Source: Bradyrhizobium sp. cir1
Lineage (GTDB): Bacteria; Pseudomonadota; Alphaproteobacteria; Rhizobiales; Xanthobacteraceae
NCBI RefSeq assembly: GCF_014198245.1
Contig: NZ_JACIHE010000013.1
Location: 62,001 to 126,000 of the forward strand
Direction of reading: 5' to 3'
Length of the DNA: 64,000 bases
The position numbers and the translations under genes were made by a program. Below the pieces are notes generated by a model. That model saw only the letters and a program-made list of their open reading frames with translations, was not told the origin of the DNA and ran no database searches. Positions 43,660-53,554 of this stretch are shown one piece after another (within the stretch, counting starts at the first letter, position 1; every line of letters starts with the position of its first letter).

Positions 43660-44355
43660 TCAATCCGCCTTCAGCGCTTCCACCTTCAACGCCTCCACCT
43701 TCAAGGCCTTGGCATAGACCACGCCCGAATTGGTGATGTGCGTCGTCATCAGCCGTTCGAAAGCGGCAAGCTCGCCGCGTGCGAACAGATCCAGCAGCTT
43801 GCGATGCTCGTCAAAGGACGTGCGGGTGCGCACGTCGATCGGTGAGGTCAGGTTGGTGCGGAGCGCGGCGACGCGGCCGGAGACGAGCTGGTAGGATTCG
43901 ACGAGGTAACGGTTGCCGCAATGGGCGAACAGCGCCTCGTGGAATGCGGTGTCGGCGCGGCCATAGGCGATGTTGTCCCTGGCCTCGACGGCAGGCTCCA
44001 TCGCCGCAATCGCGTCGTTCATCGCGGCGATCGCACCCTCGCGATCATGGCGAAAGGCGAGCTCGGCCGCCTTGGGCTCCAGCGCGATGCGGAAGGTGCA
44101 GAGCGCGGTGATGTCGTCCGCACTCGGCGTGAACACGAAGCTGCCGACCTGCGGGCGGATCACCACGAGCCCCTGCACCTGCAGCTGGCCCATCGCCTCG
44201 CGCACCGGCGTGCGGCTGACGCCGAAGGAATTCGCCACCATCTCTTCCGAGATCGCTGCACCCAGCGCGAACTCGCCGTCGATGATGGCCTGGCGCAGCC
44301 GCTGCATCACGCGCTGCGACAGCGATTTCGGCGTATCGAGCTTGAGCGATCGCAT
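43660..44355 (-). CDS. GntR-family regulator, FCD (FadR) subfamily
   Basis: The 231-residue regulator has an N-terminal GntR winged helix (residues about 8-75: KSLSQRVMQRLRQAIIDGEF, EEMVANSFGVSRTPVREAMGQLQ, GLVVIRPQVGSFVF) and an FCD effector domain (about 85-215: RIALEPKAAELAF, ARDNIAYGRADTAFHEALFAHCGN) with His/Asp residues of the usual metal site. The C-terminus carries a short in-frame repeat (KALKVEALKVEALKAD). It is transcribed with the oxidase gene, which lies 12 bases upstream of it. A GntR-type dyad at 45849-45867 in the divergent promoter is the probable target. Confidence 0.93.
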   Translation of the reverse strand: MRSLKLDTPKSLSQRVMQRLRQAIIDGEFALGAAISEEMVANSFGVSRTPVREAMGQLQVQGLVVIRPQVGSFVFTPSADDITALCTFRIALEPKAAELAFRHDREGAIAAMNDAIAAMEPAVEARDNIAYGRADTAFHEALFAHCGNRYLVESYQLVSGRVAALRTNLTSPIDVRTRTSFDEHRKLLDLFARGELAAFERLMTTHITNSGVVYAKALKVEALKVEALKAD

Positions 44356-44367
44356 GCGGGCTCCCGC

Positions 44368-45780
44368 TCAGATCACCTTGCCGGGATTGAGCAGATGATC
44401 GGGATCGAGCGCCGCCTTCAGCGTCCGCATCAGCGCGATCTCGGCCTCGCTCCTGGCATGGCCCAGCCACTTCTTCTTCAAGGTGCCGATGCCGTGCTCG
44501 GCGGAGACGCTGCCGCCCATCTCGCGAACCAGACCGTAGATGATCGCGTCCATCTCCTCCTTCGGCTGCTGCTCGACGGAAAGGCCGGTGACCCAGGACA
44601 CCAGATGCAGATTGCCGTCGCCGATATGACCGTAATAGACGCTCTCGCAGCCCTTGATGCCGTCAGCGAGCGCGGCCTTGCAGCGCGTGACGAACTCGTC
44701 CATGCGCGCCACGGCAAGGCCGATGTCGTAGGAGATGTGCGGGCCCAGCACCTGGCCGAACTCGGCGCAGATGTCGCGCACGCGCCAGAACGCTTGCGTC
44801 TGTGCCAGCGATTGCGCCACGGCGGCATCGGCCAGCAGCCCGCGCTCCATCAGCTCTTCGAGCCAGGCCTGGAAGCGCGGTGCGTCGATGCTCTCGTCGG
44901 TGCCCTGTGCCTCCACCAGCACGTAGAGTCCGTGGCCTGGGGCGACCGGCGGCTTTACGCCGGCGCGCGTCGTGATCACGTCCCAATAATCCGGCCACAT
45001 CACCTCGAAGGCCGACAGCAGCGGGCCGAGCCCGCTGCGCGCGGCGCCGAGCAGCGCGATCACCGCATTATAATCCTTCAGCGCGCAGAGCGCCGCCATG
45101 GTCGAGCGCGGCTTCGGGAACAGTTTCAGCACGACACGGGTGATGATGCCGAGCGTGCCTTCCGAGCCGATGAAGAGATGCTTCAGATCGTAGCCGGCGT
45201 TGTTCTTCATGAGCTTGTTGAGATTGGTGATGATGGTGCCGTCGGGCAGCACCACCTCCAGGCCGAGCACCAGCTCGCGCGTCATGCCGTAGCGGATCAC
45301 GCGGTTGCCGCCGGCATTGGTCGAGAGATTGCCGCCGATCGCACACGATCCGCGCGAGCCGAGATCGAGCGGAAAGAAGAAGCCGGCTTCATCGGCGGCC
45401 TTCTGGATCGTCTCCAGCGGCGTTCCTGCCTTCACCGTCATCGTCATCGACGCGCGATCGATCTCCTCGATGCCGGTCATGCGCTCCAGCGAGATCGCGA
45501 CCCAGCCAGCTTCAGGCGAGGCGCCGCGGCACAGCCCGGTCAAGCCGCCCTGCGGCACGAACGGCAGGCGCGCCTGCCGGCAGGCGGCAATCGCATCGGC
45601 AACGCCCTGCGCATCGAGCGGGCGGATCACCGCGCGCGGGGTCTGCGGCAGGCTCGCGCTCCAGTCATTGCAATTGCGCGCCGGCACGTCGGTGCCAAGA
45701 AGCACGGCGGCCGCGCCGAGCCTGTCGCGCAACGCGCCGAGCAACTGATCGGGTCGTTCAACGGGGGTCACCATGTTCAT
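44368..45780 (-). CDS. FAD-linked 2-hydroxyacid oxidase (GlcD/D-lactate dehydrogenase type)
   Basis: This 470-residue PCMH/VAO-fold flavoprotein is close to GlcD and D-2-hydroxyglutarate or D-lactate dehydrogenases. Hallmarks are FVPQGGLTGLCRGASPEAGWVAISLERM (FAD pyrophosphate), DLGSRGSCAIGGNLSTNAGGNRVIRYGMTRELVLGLEVVLPDG, GSEGTLGIITRVVLKLFPKP, and the C-terminal YYGHIGDGNLHLV with SAEHGIGTLKKKWL. It oxidises a 2-hydroxyacid to the 2-oxoacid with electrons to a quinone or electron-transfer protein. It shares a transcript with the FCD regulator and is divergent from the DapA-like aldolase gene, suggesting a pathway hydroxyacid, then oxoacid, then aldol cleavage or the reverse. Confidence 0.93.
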   Translation of the reverse strand: MNMVTPVERPDQLLGALRDRLGAAAVLLGTDVPARNCNDWSASLPQTPRAVIRPLDAQGVADAIAACRQARLPFVPQGGLTGLCRGASPEAGWVAISLERMTGIEEIDRASMTMTVKAGTPLETIQKAADEAGFFFPLDLGSRGSCAIGGNLSTNAGGNRVIRYGMTRELVLGLEVVLPDGTIITNLNKLMKNNAGYDLKHLFIGSEGTLGIITRVVLKLFPKPRSTMAALCALKDYNAVIALLGAARSGLGPLLSAFEVMWPDYWDVITTRAGVKPPVAPGHGLYVLVEAQGTDESIDAPRFQAWLEELMERGLLADAAVAQSLAQTQAFWRVRDICAEFGQVLGPHISYDIGLAVARMDEFVTRCKAALADGIKGCESVYYGHIGDGNLHLVSWVTGLSVEQQPKEEMDAIIYGLVREMGGSVSAEHGIGTLKKKWLGHARSEAEIALMRTLKAALDPDHLLNPGKVI

Positions 45781-45848
45781 GCGAGACCTCCTTAAAGGTT
45801 CGACTGCGCCTCATGCGCGCCGTGACGGTGGAAAGGGTTTGCGCCCAC

Positions 45849-45867
45849 CTTGTATGTAAGGTACAAG
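45849..45867. promoter_or_regulatory. Predicted FCD/GntR operator
   Basis: CTTGTATGTAAGGTACAAG has 6-bp inverted arms (CTTGTA/TACAAG) around a 7-base spacer, and fits FadR-type sites such as TTGT-N-ACAA families. It lies in the 179-bp divergent region between the oxidase gene and the DapA-like gene, 69 bases from the oxidase ATG and 93 bases from the aldolase ATG. Confidence 0.65.
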
Positions 45868-45959
45868 ACGAAAAGTAAAGCAAAAACAAAACTCCGCCCG
45901 GCAGAGAAGATCGTTAGGGATCAGAGGCTTAGTCGGCGGCCGCAGCAAAGGGTGGTGTG

Positions 45960-46844
45960 ATGACGGAGGCGATTCGCGGGTTCTGGGTGGCGTCGGCGAC
46001 GCCGCTGGCAGCGGACGGCAACGTGGACTCCGTAAAGCTCGCGGCGCACGCCAGGCAGCTGTTCAGCAAGGGCGTCGACGGCGTCGTGCTGTTCGGCACC
46101 ACCGGCGAGGGCACCTCGTTCAACGCCGCCGAACGCATTGCGACGATCGAAGCCCTGCTCAAGGCCGGCGTCGCTGCGGACCGCATCGGCATCGGTGGCG
46201 GCTTCCCCGCCATCACCGACAGCATCGCGCTGACGCGCGCCGTGCTCGGCCTCGGTTTGCGCCATGTGTTGCTGTTGCCGCCCTACTTCGACCGCAATGT
46301 CACGCCCGCGGGCATCGAGGATGCCTTCGCCGCGATTATCGATGGCGTCACTGATGATCGCCTGCGCGCCTCGCTCTATCACATCCCGCAGGTCTCGGGC
46401 GTCGCGATCCCGACGACGGTCGCCGCAAGCCTGCGCAAACGCTACGGCAAGGTTGTCGCCGGCTTGAAGGACTCCAGCGGCGACTTCAAGCAGTTCCAGG
46501 CATTCCGTGCCGCCGCGCCCGAGCTCGCCATCACCGTCGGCAACGAAGCCGACATCACCCGCGCGATCGCCGCGGGCGGCGCCGGCACCATCTGCGGCAT
46601 GGCCAATGTCGTGCCCGAGCTGGTCAAGGGCATGGTTGACGGCAAGGACGTCGAAGCGCGCATGCAGGCGGCCATCGATGTCGTGGTGAAGACGCCGTCT
46701 CTGGTCGCGACGCTGAAGGGGATCCTCGCGGCGCAGACGGGCGATGCAGCCTGGCTGCGCGTGCGCCCGCCGCTCCGCGCCCTGTCCGACGGCAGCGCGT
46801 TCAAGCGGAAGCTCGACGAGCTGATCGCTCCCGCCATCGCGTGA
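45960..46844 (+). CDS. DapA-family class I aldolase/lyase
   Basis: This 294-residue TIM barrel is of the dihydrodipicolinate synthase/N-acetylneuraminate lyase superfamily. The GTTGE motif (residues 46-50) binds the carboxylate; Tyr140 in LYHIPQ (instead of the usual YNxP) and the Schiff-base Lys170 in GLKDSSGDF are in place. The altered tyrosine environment suggests a substrate other than DHDP, such as a 2-keto-3-deoxy sugar acid or a hydroxy-oxoglutarate. ATG 45960 is chosen over a GTG three bases earlier. It is divergent from an FCD regulator and a 2-hydroxyacid oxidase across a predicted operator, so it is likely catabolic rather than lysine-biosynthetic. Confidence 0.9.
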   Translation: MTEAIRGFWVASATPLAADGNVDSVKLAAHARQLFSKGVDGVVLFGTTGEGTSFNAAERIATIEALLKAGVAADRIGIGGGFPAITDSIALTRAVLGLGLRHVLLLPPYFDRNVTPAGIEDAFAAIIDGVTDDRLRASLYHIPQVSGVAIPTTVAASLRKRYGKVVAGLKDSSGDFKQFQAFRAAAPELAITVGNEADITRAIAAGGAGTICGMANVVPELVKGMVDGKDVEARMQAAIDVVVKTPSLVATLKGILAAQTGDAAWLRVRPPLRALSDGSAFKRKLDELIAPAIA

Positions 46845-46858
46845 TCGTGAAACATCGG

Positions 46859-46891
46859 GACACGCTGCCGCGATTTCGCGTGCAGCGTGTC
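46859..46891 (+). terminator. Stem-loop after the DapA-like gene
   Basis: GACACGCTGC (46859-46868) pairs with GCAGCGTGTC (46882-46891), with a further GCGA/TCGC pairing inside. No T-run follows, so it is either a Rho-dependent end or a 3' stabiliser. The remaining 150 bases up to the receptor gene contain no other gene. Confidence 0.6.
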
Positions 46892-47042
46892 GCGACCCAC
46901 GAGAGATCATCGCTGATTGATGCCCAGCGCTCCCTTCGCTTAGAACCATTCAATACTAGAGCGATTCAAGCCCCGCTCCGGTTCTCTTCGATTGCGGCGA
47001 CTGTTACAGGCGCACACTTCAACGTTCTTGACTTGAAGTGGA

Positions 47043-49388
47043 ATGAAAGTGCGTGCCTTCGTGGATGGCCAACGCGACAGCGGCCATCGAACTCGTGCCG
47101 GCAAGAGCCGCGCAGGTCTTCTCATGGGAGCAGCGGTGCTGCTCATCGAATATCCCTCCATCACGACGAGCGCGCAGGCGCAATCGGCTCTGCCGCCGGT
47201 GACGGTAGAAGCTCCAGCGCCACGGCCGAAGCCGGCGCGGGCATCGGAGGGGTCTCCACGCCGCACGCAAGCCGCCGCGCGCCAGCGCAGTCGCAATGCC
47301 ACGGCCGCGCCTGCGGTGCCGACGCTCTCGGAGCGCGCCGCCGCAGAAGCCGCTGCACAACAGGCCGCAAAGCTCGGCTACCGTGCGATGCCGAGCGCGA
47401 CCACGCTGCGCAGCGGCGCCTCGCCGCTCGACACCTCGCAGTCCGTCAACATCGTGCCCGAGCAGGTGTTAAAGGATCAGCTCCCGCGCAACATCGACGA
47501 TGCGCTGATCAACATCAGCGGGATTACTCAGACCAACACGCTCGCCGGCACCCAGGACGCCGTAATCCGCCGCGGTTTCGGCGACAATCGCGACGGCTCG
47601 ATCATGCGCAACGGCATGCCGCTGGTGCAGGGCCGCAGCCTCAATGCCGCGGTCGAAAGCGTCGAGGTGCTGAAGGGGCCGGCCTCGCTGCTCTACGGCA
47701 TCATGGATCCCGGTGGCATCGTCAACACCGTCAGCAAGCGTCCGGAGCTCTATCAGCACGGCTCGGTCACGCTGCTCGGCTCGACCTACGCGAACAACCG
47801 CAGCGGTGCCGACGGCACGCTCGACATCACCGGTCCGATCGGCGACGGCGGTCTCGCCTATCGCTTCATCGGCTATGGCGTCAGCGAGGACTATTGGCGG
47901 AATTTCGGCCGCCACCGCGAGATGCTGGTGAACCCGTCGCTCGCCTGGTATGGCGACACCACGACGGTTCAGCTCACTTACGAACACCGCGAGTTCATCT
48001 ATCCGTTCGACCGCGGCACGGCCTTCGTCAACGGCGCTCCGCTGGCGATCCCGAAGACGCGCCGGCTCGATGAGCCCTTCAACAACATGTGGGGCACCTC
48101 CGACCTGATCCAGGGCTCGGTCGAGCAGAAGCTCGACGACAATTGGAAGGTCACGGCGGCCTACAGCTACAACACCGAAACCTACAGCGCCAATCAGCTG
48201 CGTATTACCGGCGTCAACGCCAAAACCGGCGTCGAGACCCGCAGCAACGACGGCACCCAGAACTCGCTGAGCAACGCCAGTTACGGCACCTCCTATCTGC
48301 AGGGTGACGTCTGGCTGGGCGGCTTCCGCAACGAGATCCTGTTCGGGGGCGAGGCGCTGTATCGCACGATCGATCGCCACGATTTGATTCGCCAGGCGAC
48401 CCCGAGCTTCAATTTCTACAATCCGGTCTACGGGCTGGTTGTGCCGGGCACGACCGTCTCGGCAACCGACAGCGAGCAGACCGACAAGCTCGGCACCCGC
48501 AGCTTCTTCGCCCAGGACACGTTCCACCTGACCAACTGGCTGGCGGTGGTCGGCGGCGTTCGCTGGATGGAATACGAGCAGCTCGCCGGAAAGGGCCGGC
48601 CGAACTTCATCACGAACACAAATCTGGCGGGAGACAAGGTGCTGCCGCTCGGCGGCATCATCTTCAAGCTGAACGACCAACTCTCGTATTACGTGAGCTA
48701 CACGCAGTCGCTGAAGCCGACCTCGACCATCGCGCCTTTCTCCGGTGCTCCCGCCGGCTTCGTAGTCGACTCCAGCTTTGCCGCCGAAGAGGGAACTCAG
48801 TGGGAGACGGGCCTGAAATTTGACGTCAACAAGCGCTTGTCGGGCACTTTGGCCGTTTACGACATCCAGAAGAAGAACGTGCTGGTGATAGATGACATCG
48901 GCGGCGGCAAGTCGGCGGCGCGCACCTCCGGCGCAGCGCGGTCGCGCGGTGTCGAACTGGATGTCACCGGCAGACTGACCGATGAATGGAGCGTGATCGG
49001 AAGCTACGGCTATACCGATGCGCGGCTGATCAACGATCCCACCGTCGGCAATGCCAAGCTCCTGAACGCCGCGATGAACACGGCCTCGCTCTATCTCGTC
49101 TACGATTTCGGCGAGCGGTTGCCCGGACGTCTGCGGCTCGGCGGCGGCGCACGCTATGTCGGCGACCGGCCGGGCGACTCCGCCAACAAGTTCTTCCTGC
49201 CGGCCTATACCGTCGCGGACATCTTTGCGACCTACGACACGAAAATCGACAATCTGCCGGTGACCTATCAGTTCAACGTCAAGAACCTGTTCGACAAGCT
49301 CTACTATACGTCCAGCACCGGGAACGCTTTGAACGTCGCGATCGGCGATGCCCGACGTTTCTCGCTGTCGGCGACGGTGAAGTTCTAG
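47043..49388 (+). CDS. TonB-dependent siderophore receptor
   Basis: This 781-residue outer-membrane receptor has a signal peptide (AGLLMGAAVLLIEYPSITTSAQA), a low-complexity Pro/Ala/Arg linker (residues about 55-110), a plug domain (DTSQSVNIVPEQVLKDQLPRNIDDALINISGI, GGIVNTVSKRP) and the beta-barrel ending in RFSLSATVKF with terminal Phe. The plug motifs are of the FhuA/FcuA ferrisiderophore type. There is no N-terminal signalling domain, so it is not a transducer with a sigma/anti-sigma pair. The PepSY membrane protein follows after two bases. A ferric-uptake control site would be expected upstream, but I could not find a clear Irr or RirA/Fur box in 46892-47042. Confidence 0.93.
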   Translation: MKVRAFVDGQRDSGHRTRAGKSRAGLLMGAAVLLIEYPSITTSAQAQSALPPVTVEAPAPRPKPARASEGSPRRTQAAARQRSRNATAAPAVPTLSERAAAEAAAQQAAKLGYRAMPSATTLRSGASPLDTSQSVNIVPEQVLKDQLPRNIDDALINISGITQTNTLAGTQDAVIRRGFGDNRDGSIMRNGMPLVQGRSLNAAVESVEVLKGPASLLYGIMDPGGIVNTVSKRPELYQHGSVTLLGSTYANNRSGADGTLDITGPIGDGGLAYRFIGYGVSEDYWRNFGRHREMLVNPSLAWYGDTTTVQLTYEHREFIYPFDRGTAFVNGAPLAIPKTRRLDEPFNNMWGTSDLIQGSVEQKLDDNWKVTAAYSYNTETYSANQLRITGVNAKTGVETRSNDGTQNSLSNASYGTSYLQGDVWLGGFRNEILFGGEALYRTIDRHDLIRQATPSFNFYNPVYGLVVPGTTVSATDSEQTDKLGTRSFFAQDTFHLTNWLAVVGGVRWMEYEQLAGKGRPNFITNTNLAGDKVLPLGGIIFKLNDQLSYYVSYTQSLKPTSTIAPFSGAPAGFVVDSSFAAEEGTQWETGLKFDVNKRLSGTLAVYDIQKKNVLVIDDIGGGKSAARTSGAARSRGVELDVTGRLTDEWSVIGSYGYTDARLINDPTVGNAKLLNAAMNTASLYLVYDFGERLPGRLRLGGGARYVGDRPGDSANKFFLPAYTVADIFATYDTKIDNLPVTYQFNVKNLFDKLYYTSSTGNALNVAIGDARRFSLSATVKF

Positions 49389-49390
49389 CC

Positions 49391-50581
49391 ATGCGGCTGG
49401 GGCACACCATCAAGGCCGCTCTGCTCCAGGTCCATTCCATCGCGGGCTTGGTGCTCGCGCTGCTGCTTGCGCTGATCGCGCTGACCGGCGCGGTCATGAG
49501 TTTTGAGGACGAGATCGTCGATCATCTCAACGCCGGCATCACGCAGGTCGCGCCGCGCGAGATGCCGCCGCTGATGCCGGACGAGCTGGTCGCGCGGCTG
49601 AAGGCGGGGCAGGATGTTGGCCAGGTCTCAGCCGTCATGCTGTCGAGCGATCCGGCTGCTGCCGTGCGGGTCCGCTTCGCGCGCGACGAGCAGGGCACGC
49701 GGCCGAATTCGCTCTATGTCGACCCATATGATGTGCACGTGCTGGGTGCGCCTCGCGGCGAGGAGTTTTTTGCGACGGTTCGGAAGCTGCATCGCTGGCT
49801 GCTGATCCCCGGCGATGCCAAGGGCTGGGGCCGCCAGATCACCGGTGTCGCCGCGCTTGGCCTGATCGTCATGCTGGTCTCGGGCCTCGTGCTGCGCTGG
49901 CCCCGCCGCGCGCGCAGTGTGAAGCTGTGGCTCAAACCGAATCTCGGTCTCAGCGGGCGCGGGCTGCATCGCTCGCTGCATGCGGTCATCGGCACCTGGG
50001 CTCTTCCGGTCTATCTGGTGATGACGCTCACGGGCCTGTGGTACTCGTTCGACTGGTACAAGGACGGCGTCGTCTGGTTGCTGTCGCGTCCAGAAGTCTC
50101 TGCGGCGAAGATGCAGCCAAAAATGTCCGCAAAGGCGCCGCGTGCGGCGGCCCGCTCCGAGCCGGCCCAGCCGATCGGGTTCGACCAGGCCTGGACGACG
50201 TTCCGCCGCGAGGAGGGCGACCGCTTTGCCAGGGCTCTGCTGACGCTGCCGCCCAGCCCCGGCACCGTGATACGGATTCGGTCGTGGGGGAAGGATTCGA
50301 CGCTCGACACCACGCGCGATGAATTCCGCATCGATGCCGTCACCGGTCAGCTGGTCTCCGCGGAGCGCTATTCCGACAAGACCTTCGGCGAGAAGATCAT
50401 CGCCAACGTGCTCGATATCCATCGCGGCGCGGTCCTGGGCTGGCCCGGCAAGCTCGCGTTCATGATCGCCGCGGCCCTGATGCCGCTGTTCTCGGTCACC
50501 GGCATTTTGCTCTATCTGTCGCGCCGCAGGCTGCGGCGCCCGGCGCAGCCGCCGCTCGGGCGGCTCGTTCCGGGCGAGTGA
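49391..50581 (+). CDS. PepSY-associated transmembrane protein (siderophore-iron reductase type)
   Basis: The protein has 396 residues with the four-helix layout of PepSY_TM proteins: helix 1 at residues 15-37 (SIAGLVLALLLALIALTGAVMSF), a periplasmic loop to about 150, helix 2 at 152-172 (ITGVAALGLIVMLVSGLVLRW), helix 3 near 195-218 with His residues (LHRSLHAVIGTWALPVYLVM), and helix 4 near the C-terminus (FMIAAALMPLFSVTGILLYL). Conserved His and Trp in and near the helices suggest heme binding. Partners of TonB siderophore receptors with this shape reduce or release iron in the periplasm or membrane. It overlaps the receptor operon with a two-base gap. Confidence 0.88.
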   Translation: MRLGHTIKAALLQVHSIAGLVLALLLALIALTGAVMSFEDEIVDHLNAGITQVAPREMPPLMPDELVARLKAGQDVGQVSAVMLSSDPAAAVRVRFARDEQGTRPNSLYVDPYDVHVLGAPRGEEFFATVRKLHRWLLIPGDAKGWGRQITGVAALGLIVMLVSGLVLRWPRRARSVKLWLKPNLGLSGRGLHRSLHAVIGTWALPVYLVMTLTGLWYSFDWYKDGVVWLLSRPEVSAAKMQPKMSAKAPRAAARSEPAQPIGFDQAWTTFRREEGDRFARALLTLPPSPGTVIRIRSWGKDSTLDTTRDEFRIDAVTGQLVSAERYSDKTFGEKIIANVLDIHRGAVLGWPGKLAFMIAAALMPLFSVTGILLYLSRRRLRRPAQPPLGRLVPGE

Positions 50582-50657
50582 GTTGCTGCCGGAGAGGCTA
50601 GCCAACACCTCGACAATCGTTCAAAAGCCATGGCACGTCCTTGTCAGGGTTTTCGCC

Positions 50658-51890
50658 ATGAAGCTCCCCACCGTCATCCCCGCCGATGTCCGCCGCGCGC
50701 TGCTGCTGCGCGAGGAGATTGCGTTGCTCGATCTCAGGCACGAGGCTGGCTTTGCCACGGGCCATCCGCTGTTCGCCGCCAACATGGCCGCGGACCGGAT
50801 CGCGATTGAGGCCGAGGCGCGGCTACCGCGCAAGGACGTGGCGATCGTGCTCTATGATGACGGCGAGGGGCTGGTGGCGACCGGCGCCGAACGCCTTGTG
50901 GCGCTCGGCTACAGCAATATCAGCGCGCTTGACGGCGGGCTGACGGCCTGGCGCGATGCGGGCTATCAAATGTTCGAGGACGTCAACTCGTACTCCAAGG
51001 CCTTTGGTGAACTGGTCGAGGCGCGCCGCCATACGCCCTCGCTCAGTGCCGATGAAGTGGCCAAGCTCATCGCGGACAAGGCCAACATCGCCATCCTCGA
51101 CGTCCGCCGCTTCGACGAATACGCGACCATGAACATCCCGGGCTCGGTCAGCGTGCCCGGCGCGGAGCTGGTGCTGCGCGCAGGCCAGGCCGCGCCCGAC
51201 CCTGAAACCACCATCATCGTCAATTGCGCCGGCCGCACCCGCTCGATTATCGGCACCCAGTCGCTGATCAACGCCGGCGTGCCGAACAAGGTGCGCGCGC
51301 TGCGCAACGGCACGATCGGCTGGACGCTGGCGCGGCATGCACTCAATCACGGTGCCGACCGGCGCGGCGCGATCGGATCGTTCGAGGGCGGTCCGGCCAA
51401 TGCCCGCGACGTCGCCTATCGCGCCGGTGTCCGCCACATCGGTGCGGGCGAGATGGCGGCGCTGCTCGCAGAGACCGATCGCACGCTCTACCGCTTCGAC
51501 GTGCGCGACGCCGAGGAATATGCCGCCGGCCATCTGCCGGGCTTCCGTCATTATCCGGGCGGCCAGCTGGTTCAGGAAACCGACATGGCCGCGCCGGTGC
51601 GCGGCGCGCGCATTGTCCTGACTGACGACAAGAGCGTTCGCGCCGACATGACGGCGTCCTGGCTCGCGCAGATGGGCTGGGAGGTCTATGTGCGCGAGGG
51701 CGGCTATGACGGCACGCTGGACGTCGGCCCGCCGCTGGTGCTGCCGAAGCCCGACCCGGCCCACCGTTACCGCCGTCCCTATGAGGGCACCGATGTTGCG
51801 CAAGCCGCGATGCAGGCCTATCTCGACTGGGAATACGGTCTCGTCGAGCAGCTCCGCCTTGACGGGACACACGGGTTTTATGTGATTTGA
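50658..51890 (+). CDS. Multi-domain rhodanese-like protein
   Basis: The 410-residue protein consists of about three rhodanese modules. Module 1 (residues about 5-105, IALLDLRHEAGFATGHPL, GLTAWRDAGYQMF) has Asp67 where the catalytic Cys would be. Module 2 (about 128-215, ANIAILDVRRFDEYATMNIPGSVSVPGAE, TTIIVNCAGRTRS) has Cys190 in a proper active loop. Module 3 (about 285-370, LYRFDVRDAEEYAAGHLPGFRHYPGGQLVQ, VLTDDKSVRAD) has Asp in the active position. Thus one module is likely catalytic for sulfur transfer and the other two structural or binding. ATG 50658 is preferred. It follows the PepSY gene by 76 bases, and no thiosulfate or molybdopterin gene is near. The substrate is unknown. Confidence 0.88.
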   Translation: MKLPTVIPADVRRALLLREEIALLDLRHEAGFATGHPLFAANMAADRIAIEAEARLPRKDVAIVLYDDGEGLVATGAERLVALGYSNISALDGGLTAWRDAGYQMFEDVNSYSKAFGELVEARRHTPSLSADEVAKLIADKANIAILDVRRFDEYATMNIPGSVSVPGAELVLRAGQAAPDPETTIIVNCAGRTRSIIGTQSLINAGVPNKVRALRNGTIGWTLARHALNHGADRRGAIGSFEGGPANARDVAYRAGVRHIGAGEMAALLAETDRTLYRFDVRDAEEYAAGHLPGFRHYPGGQLVQETDMAAPVRGARIVLTDDKSVRADMTASWLAQMGWEVYVREGGYDGTLDVGPPLVLPKPDPAHRYRRPYEGTDVAQAAMQAYLDWEYGLVEQLRLDGTHGFYVI

Positions 51891-51933
51891 GGGGGGCGCA
51901 GAGCGGACTCTTGGTCCGAGCGCTACTCCATCA

Positions 51934-52064
51934 CCGTCACCCTGAGGTGGCCGCTTCTTAGCGGCCCTCGAAGGGCGACGGCCCGGCTGCATCGGGGCCG
52001 TTCATCCTTCGAGGCTCCCCGTGCGGTGCTCTGCACCGCACGCCTCGCGCCTCAGGATGACGGG
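51934..52064. repeat. Palindromic intergenic repeat, family D copy 2
   Basis: CCGTCACCCTGAGG on the left and CCTCAGGATGACGGG on the right are inverted relative to each other. Inside are CGGGCCTT-type arms (CCTTCGAGGCTCCCC, CCCTCGAAGGG) and a perfect hairpin GTGCGGTGC-TCT-GCACCGCAC (52021-52041). It resembles 35173-35305. It lies between the rhodanese gene and serA and takes up about half of the 309-bp gap; the rest is the serA leader. Confidence 0.85.
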
Positions 52065-52199
52065 GATAGAGAATAGTGCGTCTGGTACACCAAGCACACC
52101 CATCGCCCCGCCATCTTCTCCCCGTATCCGAACCCTATTGTGCTGTGCACCGTCCGCGGTCTATGAGCTGCAGCAAAGCCGCCATTCTTAGGAGATTCT

Positions 52200-53444
<1,245 letters not shown>

Positions 53445-53496
53445 ACTGCTGCCACGTTCCGGTTGCATCTTGCGGCCGTTGCTCCCACACTGCGGT

Positions 53497-53529
53497 CGAA
53501 TTCGACGTGTTCCACTCGCGTCGAATTCG
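53497..53529. repeat. Inverted repeat in the serA-patatin gap
   Basis: CGAATTCGACG (53497-53507) and CGTCGAATTCG (53519-53529) form an 11-bp perfect inverted repeat with an 11-base spacer. Each arm also contains the palindrome TCGAATTCGA (53496-53505 and 53521-53530), so there are two such sites 25 bases apart. It is either the serA terminator or an operator for the downstream patatin gene, which starts at 53555. Confidence 0.75.
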
Positions 53530-53554
53530 AGCTTCAGTTGCGTGAGTGTCCGCC

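Noticed and set aside
45960..46844. Second dapA for lysine synthesis
   Set aside because: The YHIPQ variant of the tyrosine motif and the link to an FCD regulator and oxidase point to a catabolic aldolase.
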